Made by a program: the position numbers and the translations under genes. 64,000 bases of DNA from NCBI GenBank assembly GCA_027924645.1, contig BSBN01000233.1, positions 5,536,501 through 5,600,500 on the forward strand. The letters run 5' to 3'. Under the pieces are notes generated by a model. It saw only the letters and a program-made list of their open reading frames with translations. It ran no database searches and was not told the origin of the DNA. Source of the stretch: Cunninghamia lanceolata (Eukaryota > Streptophyta > Pinopsida > Cupressales > Cupressaceae). Shown here piece by piece: positions 46,661-58,046 of this stretch (within the stretch, counting starts at the first letter, position 1; every line of letters begins with the position of its first letter).

Positions 46661-47329
46661 GGAATCTTAAATTAACTCAAACAAAATTAAGTAAATATTC
46701 TCTTTTCTTCTACAAAGATAAATATTTAAAAATCAATATACTACATTTATATTATCCAAGTACAATATACATGTGTCAGAAGAAGATCACTTCACATGCA
46801 ACTAACATTGCTACATATATCTCAAATTGTCATATCTGTTACGACTTACAATTTTATCAACAACCTGTACAAAATAAGCAATGTATTCTTGTTCACAAGT
46901 CTTCAACAGTCAACTACAACACATAGAGAGAGAGAGAGAGAGCATCACCCTGGTGCTTTTCCTCCAACCACAGACCGACAGTCCCCCACTCACCTTCCTT
47001 CATGGAAGTGGCCCTTCCCTTCATGAGGGTAATAGAGAATGAGAATTAATTGATTCCATGTGCCATCTGAGAACTAGTGATGTGTCCTAGATAAAGACAA
47101 TCGAGTTACAACTCTAGTATGACCCATTCCAATTGTTTAGCTTATCTGGTACACCATGAACTAACAATGTAAGTAGTGACTTTTGCATTACTTTGGCCAA
47201 ATTTTCATATGTATAGTCGTATGTTCACTCACTCTTTTCTCAACTTGGAGACAACATTCTTATTACTCTATCACATAAATAAATAATTCTTTGAACTTGC
47301 TTATACCATTTTGGTCATAAAGATATATC
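46661..47329. other. spacer with (GA)n
   Basis: No gene. TGTAACATCCCAATTGG at about 46651 could be another LTR start. A pure AG run lies at 46925-46942. Confidence 0.4.
46925..46942. repeat. (AG)n microsatellite
   Basis: Eighteen bases of perfect AG. Confidence 0.9.
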
Positions 47330-48552
47330 TGTAAAGGGTAAAATTTGGATAGTTGAGTTTTTGGTAGTTTTGTATGTGTATCCTCCTTTCACCCTTTCAT
47401 TCAAGGACCTAGGGTCAAGTTACAATGTGCTATCCTACCCTAGGTCACTATGGGAAGTAGGGAAACTTGGATTTGTATGATTTGATTGTCAATTATGCTC
47501 AATTATACTTCAAAACCATAATTATGCAAATACAATAGAAACCAGACGAATATCATAAAACGTTGCTATAGAAAGATGTAAAATGACAAATAATTGTGCA
47601 CTTGTTTTTGGGGTTCCGAAGTGGAATAGTCAGGGACTAAAGAATGGTCACCCAAGTCTAATGCCTTGCTTTTTGTCAGGATCTACAAACAAGATCTGTA
47701 ACCCATTCCTGCTATACTGAAGATTTTCCCGTCACAAAACTTTGAGGACTAATGAGTGGGTGCCCTAGTCCAAGGAGCTATTTTCTTCTCTAATTTGCAA
47801 TTCTAACACTCTATTGTACCCTCTTGCAACTTCACTTTGTTTATAGCTTCAACCTATAACCTGCAATCATGAAAACTTTGGGAGGGGGTTGTGGTGTTTA
47901 GAGGCTTGCCTCAGTCAAGCCTCAGAGAGACATTCAAGTCTTTTGAACACCATTGTCAGATAGAGAATGTGTACCCTTGGGAGGCAGAGGCAAAAAACAA
48001 ATGATAAATGCTTACAAACACAAATTATGTCACCTTGTAGTGAAGATCTCATGGGAGGAAGAAGCTCTTCATGCCATGAGGAGATGATTGCTCAAATCTA
48101 CAAATACAAACACATAGACAACACAATGAAAGCCTTGAATCACCTTTAGAACACAATAGCTTTCTAGTAATCATCTAATAATACTCTCTAGTTTACAAAT
48201 GAATGCCTAAACATGCTTTTATATGCAACTACAAACACTCCCACCAAGAATTTTGTAATTCAAACTTACCGTGTCGGTATAGGACCTAAATAGCAGTCAC
48301 AAGCCGACACCCAAAATTTGGGATTAACCCAAAATAGGGCAGGAATAGGGCATGGGCGCCCAAGTCTTTACCTCCTATTTTGGGTAGGGTTTATCTCAAG
48401 TGGTCTCCCTAGGTCCCATTTGCCAAGACACTTAGGGGTTATCTCATCGGGATGTTGAATTATGATGTAATATGTCCTAAATGCACACTAAAGACCTGGG
48501 AGCTAAACCTTATGAGGGAAAAGCCCCCAAGGAGACATTTTCTGACATTACA
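47330..48552 (-). mobile_element. R1: isolated LTR of the D/E family
   Basis: Aligns in reverse complement with the LTRs of element D. Shared are the ends (TGTAATGTCAGAAAATGTC in sense), the TATA motif region (TTTTATATGCAAC), the GAGGCTTG/CAAGCCTC hairpin at 47902-47924 and TACCGTGTCGG. To the right, 48553-48756 matches the internal stretch just before the 3' LTR of element D, so this is a 3' LTR with a stub of interior. Confidence 0.8.
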
Positions 48553-48756
48553 TTTAGCACCCACTTTAATGTATGTATAAATGTGAGGCCAATACATGCA
48601 TTAAAGTACAGTCAACAAACAGCATACACACCAAGCATAGAGAAGACACACCAGACACATTGAAGACAATGACAAGCACGCAAAACACATAGAAGATAGT
48701 TACAATCATGTAAAACACAAGGAATAGATTGAATGCATGGAAGACATATTAATGCA
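48553..48756 (-). mobile_element. internal stub of the R1 element
   Basis: Minus-strand AAAGTGGGTGCTAAA (PPT position) and repeated 'acatagaagatag' phrases correspond to 61400-61626 of element D. It ends abruptly at gypsy fragment F. Confidence 0.7.
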
Positions 48757-49554
48757 TGAGTTCTTCAAATCCAACAACTTCAATTCTCATCTCCACCAAC
48801 AAATTCTCCCTCCTACTCAAGGTATCTGCAACCCTATTAGACTTCTCACTTCTATGCTTCAACACAAATGCATAGATTTGTAAAAATTCAACCCATTTCA
48901 AATGTCTTTGATTCAACTTCACTTGACTATTGAAATACTATAAGGCTTGATGATCAGTGTATAAAATAAATTCATTAGGAAAAAGATAGTGTCTCTATTT
49001 CTTTAATGCTTGAACAATAGCATAAAATTCTTGATCATAAACAAAATATTTCTTCCTAGCATCATTGAGTTTTACACTAAAATATGCAATGGGTCTTTCT
49101 TCTTGACTTATACAGCTCCTATGGCACTGCCACTAGCATCCCAATCTACTTGAAATACCTTGTTAAAATTTGGAAGTGCTAAAATAGGTTGCTCATTAAC
49201 TTTTTGCTTCAACAAATCAAAACTCTTGGATGCCCCTACATTCCATTTAAATTCTTTTCTATCTCCTCTCATTGTTTCAATTAAAGGTGCACATACACTG
49301 GTGAAAATTCTAATGAACTTCTTGTAAAAACTAGCCAATCCATGAAATGATCTTACCTTATTAATATTCCTTTGTGTAGGCCATTCTATGATAGCCTTTA
49401 CTTTCTCTGGATCCATCTTAAGACCCTCAGCTGAGATCACAAATCCTAGGTACACTAACTCCTTCACAAAGCTACACTTCTTCAAATTTATCAACAATTT
49501 CTCTTCCTTCGACCTCTTAAAAACTCTCCAAACATGCATCAAATGCCTTGCTTA
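48757..49554 (-). pseudogene. fragment F: gypsy RT end and RNase H
   Basis: From HVWRVFKRSKEEKLLINLKK (just after a YLDD box that is absent) the frame 49542-49108 reads YLGFVISAEGLKMDPEKVKA, VRSFHGLASFYKKFIRIFTS and [16 protein letters not shown]. It then passes through stops to YFVYDQEFYAIVQALKK and NRVADTLSRRENLL. It is close to elements A and B, with no LTR of its own here. The catalytic DCDASG has become DWDASG. Bounded left by the R1 stub and right by the copia C LTR. Confidence 0.88.
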
Positions 49555-49683
49555 TGTTGTCATTGATGTCAAAAGAGTGGTAATCATTGTTGTCAGAAGA
49601 GTGATCAGAGGTTTTCTGATGTGGAAGGCACATTGTTGCATATGCTATCTAAGAAGTAATGATTAGAGAAGAAGACAAAGGAG

Positions 49684-49960
49684 TTGTGAGGTGTAGGATA
49701 TGGTGATGAAAGTCACAAGCATGATGTTGGATCACTATCATCTATACATTGTTGTATCTTATTTTCTAGAGTTCATGGACAGGTGAAAGTTGCTAGTGTG
49801 CTGTCAGAGTGATGATCGAAGGAGAAAAATAAGGATTTGTGAGGTGTAGGATATGGTGATGAAAGTCATGAGAATGTTGTTGGATCAGTATCATCTATAC
49901 ACTATTGTACCTCATCTTCTAAAGTTCATGGACAAGTGGAAGTTGTCAAGTTGAAAGATA
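49684..49960. repeat. 153 bp tandem repeat in the copia C LTR
   Basis: TTGTGAGGTGTAGGATATGG recurs with a period of 153, followed in both units by GATGAAAGTCA and ATCATCTATACA. Confidence 0.85.
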
Positions 49961-50106
49961 AGTTGACATGAAGAAATTGTGGTTTCTTGTTTTTAATAGA
50001 TGAATGTTGTCTATGGTGTTGTGATTGTTGCATTCATTGCCTCTTGTTGAAAAGAATTGCATGAGATATGAAAGAAAGTGTATAAGGTTTCAATTGCCAA
50101 AGACAC

Positions 50107-51068
50107 TGAAAGGAAGCAAGGTGTACATAAAATGCTTCCTACACTAATCTAATGAGGGAAGTAGTATGCAAATTATTTTAAATCTTTACAGTTATAGTGT
50201 TTATAATAGAGATATAGCAGCAAAACATACACACAGAAAAGATAGACACAAGATATACCATGGGGAAAACCCTTTCAGGAGAAAAACCACACACTCCAAA
50301 ACTTGCACAATGTATTATCAAAACTATAATGGTTTATAATACACTTGCAATGCAAGCTCTCAGGAGTCTTCAACGATCGTATCTAGAGTTATTTCAGTAG
50401 CATAACAGTACTTGTCAAAAAACTATGCAACACTCCACTCTGAGCACCTACTTTATAGAGATATGAAGCAAGAATGGAACCTTCTAGAGGTTGGGCATCC
50501 AAGAGGCCATATGGCACAATATCCAACACCTATTGCATGTAAACACACTTATCTACATTAAGGAAAGAGGCCTTGCAACCTCTTACAACTATAAGAAGAA
50601 TCTGTCATTCTTACAAGACTTACAACTGTAAGAGAATCATCATAAATGACTATATTTAGAATATACTCTTACAACTTGTCCTTATCCTTCCTTGGACGTC
50701 CAACTTTGACCTTTTCTCCATGCAAAGATGCTTTACAACACTTGTCCAACCTGTCATAAAATCTGGTCCTTACGCATCATAGTTTGTCATAGGAATTTGT
50801 CATAAGGACTTACACACCTTACAACTAGCCAACACATGTCACAAATGTCCTATCCCAAGGTAGAATGCCTACATCCTCATGTGAGGACAAAAATACATCC
50901 TTGTCACCTTCTATGTCACCTCCCAGTAATTGACAACTCACCATGTCAAATTTACTAGATGATAGAGCATGGTAAACAAGAAAATTACAACACAATAAAA
51001 AAATATTTACCACAGTAAAAAATCAATGCTAGGAAATTACCAAGGTTGAGACACCTTAATTCCCAACA
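50107..51068 (-). mobile_element. solo LTR of the copia H family
   Basis: 962 bp with the H LTR ends (sense TGTTGGGAATTAAGG...CTTTCA). Flanks GACAC (50102-50106) and GGCAC (51069-51073) are a four-of-five target duplication. It is more diverged from the two H LTRs than they are from each other, judged by eye. Confidence 0.9.
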
Positions 51069-52375
51069 GGCACAAGGTTTTTTATTGAAGGAGCCTAGAA
51101 GATTATACTGCATTCTACTATAGATGAAGTTATGGCATTGTGGCTTAGAGGTTAGATAGAAACCATTATGAAGTATGCATATTTCAAGTTTCAAAATACA
51201 TAAGTCACTATAGAGTATCCTAGAGTTAGCAAAGTGAAGACAATGATAATACATTGTTTTTATAATTTCAAAGGTACAACATAATGTTCCGCATTTCTCT
51301 ACACTAGAAGATATGATCTTACAGTTTAGATGATAGTTAGATACAGATAAGGGGTATGATATACTCAAGTTTCAAATGTTACAATGTATCACAGTGATTT
51401 ACAGAGTCAATTGGGTAAGGAAAAGTCATGTTGTTTAGGATTATTAGAGGGATAAAGTAAAAGCCACCACATTTCACCACACTATAATATTTGGCTTTGC
51501 TATGTGAAAGATAAGTTCTGATTGTTTGTATATTTCCTCAATTCAAGTTTCAAGGGTTGTGGAGTACCAAAAGTATGTTTTTCATTGTTCCATATCGAGA
51601 CAGTGTAATCAGACTATGTAAGGGATAACAATATCAATGTCTATTTGCTTGCACCAACATGAAGTAACATGAAATTGTAAAAGGAGTTTATGAGAATGTG
51701 TTACAAGTCATATAGTGTTTGTGAAATGATCCACATGATGTTATTTTGTTTCTTTGATACTGCATTAGGTTTGAAGCTAAGGCATGAAAGGATAAGTATT
51801 TGTTGGTATAACTTGGTGTGTTTAGGTGATTGCACCATGTGTTTGGAAGTGTGTGCCAACATATAGATGTGTGTAAAGGTAAAATAGATCCTATTTATCA
51901 CTTGATGTGAACCACACAATTGGATTTAATTCCTACTTTACCACAAATGATTTGGGAGATGACAAGCTAGGTCGTTACATGTTTTGTGTTACACATTTCA
52001 TCTAGGCCGACAAATGTGAAGTTTTGAAGACTTGTGTATCATATAAATGAAAGATCAAGATTCTTGCAAAGTTGGTATGTGTGTGAGTGAGTGTGTGTGA
52101 GTGTGAGATTGAGTGTATGTGTGTGTGCAGAAAGATATATGATCTGAAAAGTTAAGAATGAACTCTAGAGGCTATAATGTATGATTCATAAGAGAAGCAG
52201 TATTTGTTATGTTGCAGAGGTGTTTTGAAGATATCAGATTTGTTTTGAGAAGATGTGTTGAATTCATATGTTATTGTCAAAGGAGATAATGTTATGGAGG
52301 TGATTGAACTAGCATAATCGATCAAGTGTTTTGGTAAGTGGTTGGATCCTCTTCTTGTAAGTGTTGTAGAAATTT

Positions 52376-52516
52376 AGGGAGTTGTAGCTTCCTTTGGGTG
52401 GGAGCCCATAAAATGGTGTTTCAGGGAGTTGTAGCTTCCTTTGGGTTGGAGCCCATAAAACTTTGTATCAGGGAGTTGGGGCTTCCTTTGGGTTGGTGCC
52501 CATAAATCTTATTGTA
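52376..52516. repeat. 47 bp tandem repeat, three units
   Basis: AGGGAGTTG(T/G)(A/G)GCTTCCTTTGGG occurs at 52376, 52423 and 52470, each followed by GCCCATAAA. Located in the downstream half of the copia C LTR. Confidence 0.9.
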
Positions 52517-52724
52517 AATCTATTTTTATTTATGAGGCTGGGTTTGGATAGTAGATCCAAGCAACTTTCTCACCGTGGTTTTTTCCTTCTAGGGTTTTCC
52601 ACGTAAATCTAGTGTTATGGTTTTGTGGTTATGATTGTGTTATGAATTACAGAGTTTTCTTTATTATCTATTTAAGGTAGTAGAAAGATTTGATTGATAA
52701 AGTTGAATTGGATTAAATTGTGGA

Positions 52725-52753
52725 ATATACTGATTCACCCCCCCTCAGTATAT
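52725..52753 (+). promoter_or_regulatory. conserved hairpin near copia C LTR end
   Basis: ATATACTGA and TCAGTATAT form a perfect 9 bp stem around loop TTCACCCCCCC. It lies 15 bases before the LTR end. Insert I has the same loop with a different but still perfectly paired stem. Confidence 0.8.
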
Positions 52754-52770
52754 CAATATGTTCTAACAAT

Positions 52771-52782
52771 TGGTATCAGAGC
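52771..52782 (+). promoter_or_regulatory. copia C primer binding site
   Basis: TGGTATCAGAGC two bases after the LTR end CTAACA: a perfect plant initiator-methionine-tRNA type PBS. Confidence 0.92.
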
Positions 52783-52834
52783 AAGATTCCTTGGTGCAAC
52801 CTAATAGCTGAAGGTAGATCTTGGATTAGAACAC

Positions 52835-53737
52835 ATGGCTTAGAGAGAGTCTTCTTCTTCTAACAAGGCACCGCTATTTGATGGAACTAACTATGCCTTC
52901 CGGAGTGTAAGGATGGAAACTTATATTACTTCTCTAGAGTATGATGTTTGGAGAGCTACAATGGATGCCTATAATGAGCCTGGTCATCCTCTTACAAATT
53001 TGGCTAACAAGAAGGCCCATGAAAACAATGATAAAGCCATGAATACCATCTTAAGTGGTCTAACCAACTCATAATTTGTCAATGTAGTGCAGTGTAAGAC
53101 AGCCAAGGAGATATGGGATAAACTCAAAAATCTCTACGAAGGAAATGATAGTGTATAGAAAGCAAGATTACAAACTTATAGAGAAATGTTTGAGAATCTA
53201 AGAATGAAAGAAGAGGAAAACATTGCTAACTATTTTCTCCAAGTGGATGAAGCAGTCAATGGAATCAGAGGGCTAGGTGAAGAATTGACTAATTCAGTAG
53301 TTGTTATGAAAGTCCTAAGAACTCTTCCTCATAGATTTTCTTCAAAAGTTTATGCTATTGAAGAAGCCAAAGACCTGAAGACACTTACCATGGAAGGACT
53401 ATTTAGGTCCCTCACTGCATATGAGATGAGAAATGAATTCCAAGGTACATCCAAAAGAGAAGCTACTTTCAAAGCTACGAAGAAAGAAGGAACATCTAGT
53501 CCACATAGTGAGTCAAAGGAAGAAACAAACTTTGTGAGAAAGTTGAAGGGTTCGAGCAAGTATAAAGGTAAGTTACCTTTCAAATGTTTTAAATTTGGAA
53601 ACGTTGGTCATTATTCTTGTAAATGTCCTTTTGGAGAAAATAAAAATAGCAGCAGGGGTTTTAAAAGGAGAAACTTTGAAATGAACCTCCTTTCCAAAGA
53701 AGACTACATCCCCTCGAAAAAAGTAGATCACTGCTGA
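52835..53737 (+). pseudogene. copia C gag
   Basis: The ATG at 52835 is followed by a stop at codon 3, then LFDGTNYAFRSVRMETYITS, the DUF4219/UBN2 gag lead, and TAKEIWDKLKNLYEG. The open part from 53186 has MKEEENIANYFLQVDEAVN and LRTLPHRFSSKVYAIEEAKD. The knuckle is CFKFGNVGHYSCKC, with the second Cys changed to Phe. Three stops interrupt the N-terminal third. Gag would form the particle and bind RNA. Confidence 0.88.
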
Positions 53738-54350
53738 GCATCAGATGATGGAAGAGGAGAGTCCCTATTCATGACCATGATGATCTCTAATATTACTGAG
53801 TAGGACAAGGAGTGTGACGCTTCCAAAAGGTGGGAAACAAACAATGAGGTTGAAAAGTTAATGATTGTCCAAACATCATTTCATGCTTAAGGGAAAACAA
53901 ATCTCTAGGTAATAGACAATAGATGTTCAAACCACATGATAGGTGATAAGAGAAAATTCATCAATATTGCTAAGTGTAATGGTGGATCAGTCATGTTTGG
54001 AGATAATACATCTACAAAGATTTGTGGAAAGGGCACCATAAGTATTGATGGAAGATCTAAAACAAAAGATGTTCTATATGTAGGACTTAAGCACAATCTT
54101 CTTAGGGTCTGTTAGATGTACAACAAAGTATACAACCTTGTATTTCATGAACAAGGATGTGAAATCAGAAGAACAAATATTGGTAAATTGGTGGTAGTGG
54201 GTTCAAGGATAGAAAATAATGTGTACAACCTAAAAGGTGTTAATGGAATTTATCTTCTAGGAAAAATAAATAAATGCTGGCTATGGCACAAAAGGATGGG
54301 ACACATCAATTTTGATAATCTTGTGAAAATGAGATCCATAAAAGCATCAA
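53738..54350 (+). pseudogene. copia C protease and pre-integrase region
   Basis: VIDNRCSNHMIGDKRKF near 53910-53960 is the protease start with the catalytic D-S/T-G changed to DNR. FGDNTSTKICGKGTISID and VLYVGLKHNLLRV follow. GAG-pre-integrase is at 54116 onward: KCWLWHKRMGHINFDNLVK. The frame is then cut off near 54350 by a deletion. Confidence 0.85.
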
Positions 54351-54692
54351 GTCTTGACATTATGCAAGTTGTTTTCATGGTTGCAAGGTTTCAAGATGAT
54401 CCAAAAGGAACACATGTGAAGGTAGTCAAAATAATTTTTAAATATTTAAATAACACTCCAAATTTTGGACTATGGTATAAAAAAGGTAATGATTTTTCCT
54501 TGAGTGCCTATACTGATGTAGATTGGGCTGGCAATGTTGATGATAGGCAAAGTACCAGTGGTGGAGCTTTCTTCTTGGGAAACAATCTGGTCTCATGGTT
54601 TAGTAAAAAATAGGATTCACTTTATCAACAATAGAAATAGAGTATATAGCTATTACATCTTGTTGTACACAAGTATTGTGGATGAAGCAAAC
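54351..54692 (+). pseudogene. copia C RNase H, joined by deletion
   Basis: LDIMQVVFMVARFQDDPKGT is the end of RT leading into the RNase H linker. It continues as YLNNTPNFGLWYKKGNDFSL, YTDVDWAGNVDDRQSTSGGA (first catalytic Asp) and LVSWFSKK. After a frameshift comes IEIEYIAITSCCTQVLWMKQ with the catalytic Glu. Sequence stops at MKQ where element E begins. The join with the pre-integrase region removes all of integrase and most of RT. Confidence 0.85.
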
Positions 54693-55932
54693 TGTTTAGG
54701 TGTGAAAAGAGTGGGCAGAAGATATGTTTTTGGTTTGTTTCAAGGGTTTATGTTGATCCTTCTTTCACTGCTAAACATTCAAGGACATTCAACCGAGTAG
54801 AGAACTCTACTCCATATCTCCTATCACTTGGCACATAGGGGAAGATTGGAACTATGTGAATTTGTTGTTCAATTAAGTCTAATTATGCTTGAAACCCTAA
54901 TTTCATAAAATTGTAAACAAACTGACAAATTACAAAAAAAATGATCACACACAGAGATATCAAATGACAATCAAATACATACCAAATTTTGAAGTTTGGT
55001 GTACAAAAAAGTGATGACTAATGAGCGGGCGCCCTAGTCTAGTGTACCTACTTTTGTTGGGATCTCTAAAGAATGTCTGAAACCTTATTCTGTTGTCACA
55101 GAGATTTCACCATTTTAGAATCTAGAGGACTAATTAGTGGGTGTTGTAGTCCAAGCCCTAGTTTTCTTCTTTTCTCTACACTTCCAACAGTCTGTAATGC
55201 TTTCCTATAACTCAACTTCTTTTACTTTCAAAACCTGTAACTTGGAATCATAGAAAAGTGGGTTGGGGGTTGTGGTGTTTTGAGGCTTGCCTCGGTCAAG
55301 CCCCAAAGAGACATTCAAGTCTTCTGAACACCGTTATCAGATAAAGAGTGCATATCACTACAAGATAGAGGGAAAAAGCAATTGATAAATGATTGAAAAC
55401 ACAAATGAATATCACCTCGATATTGTAGATCTCACATAAATGAAGGCTCTTCAATCACATGAGAAGATGAAGTCAAATCTGCAATCACAAACACAATAAC
55501 AATGCTTTTCTCTACAACAATGAATATCTTGAAATCATAAGTATGCCTAAAGTTCACAATCATCTTCTAGTTTACAAATGAATGCCCAAACATGCATATA
55601 TATGCAACTAAATAACTTCCTGCCAAGAAATTTGTAATTCAAACTTAAGGTGTTGACATAGGACCTAATAACAGTCACATATCTGACACATGAAAATAGG
55701 GCTTGACCCAAAATAAGGCAAGACTAGGGCATGGGCACCCAAGTCCTCCCACCCTATTTTAGGTAGGACTCATCATAAGTTCATCCCCTAGGTCTCGCTT
55801 GTCATAAAACTTAGGGGTTTCTTCACTGGAAGTCATCATTAACATGCAAGATGATCTAAATATATTCTAAAGGACTCGGGAGCTAAACCTTAGGAGGGAA
55901 AAGCCCCCAAGGGGACATTTTCTAACGTAACA
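54693..55932 (-). mobile_element. R2: 3' LTR of element E
   Basis: 1240 bp, the reverse-complement partner of the element D LTRs, with sense start TGTTACGTTAG. On its right AAAGTGGGGGCTAAA (minus strand) is the PPT. Its left end abuts copia C RNase H. With R3 it forms a 1.24 kb inverted repeat around a 406 bp spacer. Confidence 0.88.
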
Positions 55933-56338
55933 TTTAGCCCCCACTTTATTGTATGTATAAATGCAAGGCCAATACATATATTAAAGTATGGTCAACAAAT
56001 ACAGCAAGCACGTCAAGCATGGAGAAGACACGCCAATCACCATGAAGATAGTAACAAACACACAAAACATAGAGAAGATAGTAACAGTCACACAAACATG
56101 GAGAAGATAGCATTGAAGACATGTAAAACATAGTGAATATAGTGAATGCAGTGATTATTTCTTATTTTTTTCTTTTTTTTCATTTTTCCCATATATATGA
56201 AATGCAAATGCAAGTACATGGAAAGTAAACACACAACCCAAAATACAGGAGGAGCTCATCGCCACTAGTCTTGAAACTGCATATGGAGAAATAGACATGC
56301 AAAATAAATCTCAAAGTGTAGGAGGAGCTCATCACCAC
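55933..56338 (-). mobile_element. element E internal region, left part
   Basis: Matches the interior of element D just before its 3' LTR, in reverse. It contains two units of the AGGAGGAGCTCATC(A/G)CCACT minisatellite (56250 and 56322). Element D inserted in the second unit. Confidence 0.8.
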
Positions 56339-57587
56339 TGTTACATCATAAAATGTCCCCTTGGGGACTTTTTCCTCTTAAGGTTTAGCTCCCGAGTCTT
56401 TAGGATGCATTTAGGACATCTTGCATGTTAATTTGACATCCTGATGAGAAAACTCTGAAGTTTCATGGCAAATGGGACCTAGGGCATGCACTTGACATAA
56501 ATCCTACCTAAAATAGGGGGGAGGACTTGGGCACTCATGCCCTAGTCCTACCCTATTTTAGGTCAAGACCTGTTTCAAAGTGTTGGTTTATGACCGTTAT
56601 TTAGGTCCTATGCCGACACGATAAGTTTGAATTACGAAATTCTTAGTGGGAATATTTGTAGTTGCATATATAAGCATGTTTAGGCATTCATTTGTAAACT
56701 AGATGGCATTTTAGATTCAAAAGCTTATGTTAAGGTGATTCAAGGCATTCATGTGTGTCGCAGAGCAGAATTTGTGTTGCTCTTGTGTTTGTATTTGTAG
56801 ATTTGGCATCCATCTCCTCATGGCATGAAGGGCATCTTCCTTCCATGAGATCTTCACTACAAGATGATATCAATTGTGTTTTCAATCATTTATCATTTAG
56901 ATTTTGCCTCTATCCCACAGGGATATGTACTCTTTATCTGACAATGGTGTTTGGAAGACTTGAATGTCTCTCCAGGACATGACTGAGGCAAGCCTCTAAA
57001 CACCACAACCCCCAACCCATTTTCCCATGATTGCAAGTTACAAGTTACAAAAGAAGAAAAGGTAGAGTTGCAGGAGAGTAGTGTAGACTATCAGAATTGT
57101 AGATCAGAGAAGAAAATAGGGACCTGGACTCAGGTGTCCACTCATTAGTCCTCTAGATTCTGTAATAGGAAAATCTCTGGAACAACAGGAACAAGTTGCA
57201 GACAAGGTTTCTAGATCTCAACAAAAACTATGGCACTAGACTAGGGCACTTGCTCATTAGTTCCTGACTTTTCCATTTTCTGAACTTTGAAATTTGGAAC
57301 ACATTTGATTGTCATTTGATATCTCTGTGTGCGAGCATTTTCTGTGATTTGTCTGTTTGCTTCTGAATTTGTATAATTAGGGTTTTGAGCATAAGTGGAC
57401 TTAATTGAATAAAAAAATCACACAATTATAATTTTCCCCTATATTCTGAGTGACTAAAGGCCTATAGTAGATTTCCTACTCAGCTGAAGTCCTTAAATGT
57501 TTAGAGGTGAAAGGAGGATTCATACAAACTAGCAAAATCAACCCTAAACACAAACAAATCCTCTTCATCATTTTTTCACCTTAAACA
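56339..57587 (+). repeat. R3: element D 5' LTR
   Basis: TGTTACATCATAAAATG to CACCTTAAACA. Near the start is the palindrome GTCCCCTTGGGGAC. TATA is at 56667. A GAGG-type stem-loop (CTGAGGCAAGCCTC) lies at about 56982-56998. Confidence 0.9.
56667..56674 (+). promoter_or_regulatory. TATA box of the element D 5' LTR
   Basis: TATATAAG within TTGCATATATAAGCATG. The surrounding TTGCATATATAAGCATG is identical in R4, and related TATA-bearing strings occur at the same place in R1 and R2. A start would be expected about 30 bases downstream. Confidence 0.65.
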
Positions 57588-57590
57588 TTT

Positions 57591-57600
57591 TGGTGAACCC
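57591..57600 (+). promoter_or_regulatory. candidate primer binding site of element D
   Basis: TGGTGAACCC three bases after the LTR end AAACA. It starts with the obligatory TGG. I cannot name the tRNA with certainty. Confidence 0.5.
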
Positions 57601-58046
57601 ATGTTCTTTTTGAATTTTGCACCTTGATGAGTTTTATACTTTAGATTTACATTCAATTCATTCATTCATATCATTGTTCATCTTATTGCATTTGAAAAAT
57701 TACAAAAAATTGAAAAATTTGAAAAAAATTGACATTTTTAGGTTGCATTTTCAAATAATTTGAAATTAATTTACATTTAATTTCAAAAAAATTCTGTCAT
57801 TATCATTAGATCTTATTTAAAATACATAAAATTTTCATTCATCATTCATTTAGATTGCATTTTCATGCTTAAATTGATAAGAATTGCTTGAAATTGTGCA
57901 TTTTTTTCACATAACCTAGTTTTACATTAGCTAGGGTTTGTAGTCAAAATCTTATTTCAGATTTTACTACCCTTTTAAAGCACTCATTAGGATTTATTTC
58001 TAACTATAGTGTTGCATCATAGTGATTTTCTTGCAAAATTTCATGC

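Larger units (their letters stand above)
49555..52768 (+). repeat. copia C 5' LTR with nested insertion and tandem repeats
   Basis: Starts TGTTGTCATTGATGTCAAAAG and ends ATGTTCTAACA. It contains two ~153 bp tandem units starting at about 49684 and 49837, three 47 bp units at 52376, 52423 and 52470, a GT-rich tract (52077-52128), and the terminal hairpin. A solo LTR of the copia H family (50107-51068) interrupts it. Confidence 0.75.
49555..54692 (+). mobile_element. element C: Ty1/copia with long LTR, truncated by E
   Basis: The 5' LTR (49555-52768, about 2.2 kb once its nested solo LTR is removed), PBS, gag, protease and pre-integrase domain are followed by a jump straight into RNase H. Integrase and RT are deleted. 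The RNase H frame stops at 54692 because element E is inserted there; the rest of C, including its 3' LTR, should lie right of the window. Confidence 0.85.

Noticed and set aside
53350..53583. Minus frame inside copia C
   Set aside because: Antisense shadow of gag with its knuckle.
56755..56982. 75-codon frame repeated at 61998-62270, a possible LTR-encoded protein
   Set aside because: It recurs because R3 and R4 are paired LTRs; R1 and R2 do not keep the frame open, so constraint is not supported.
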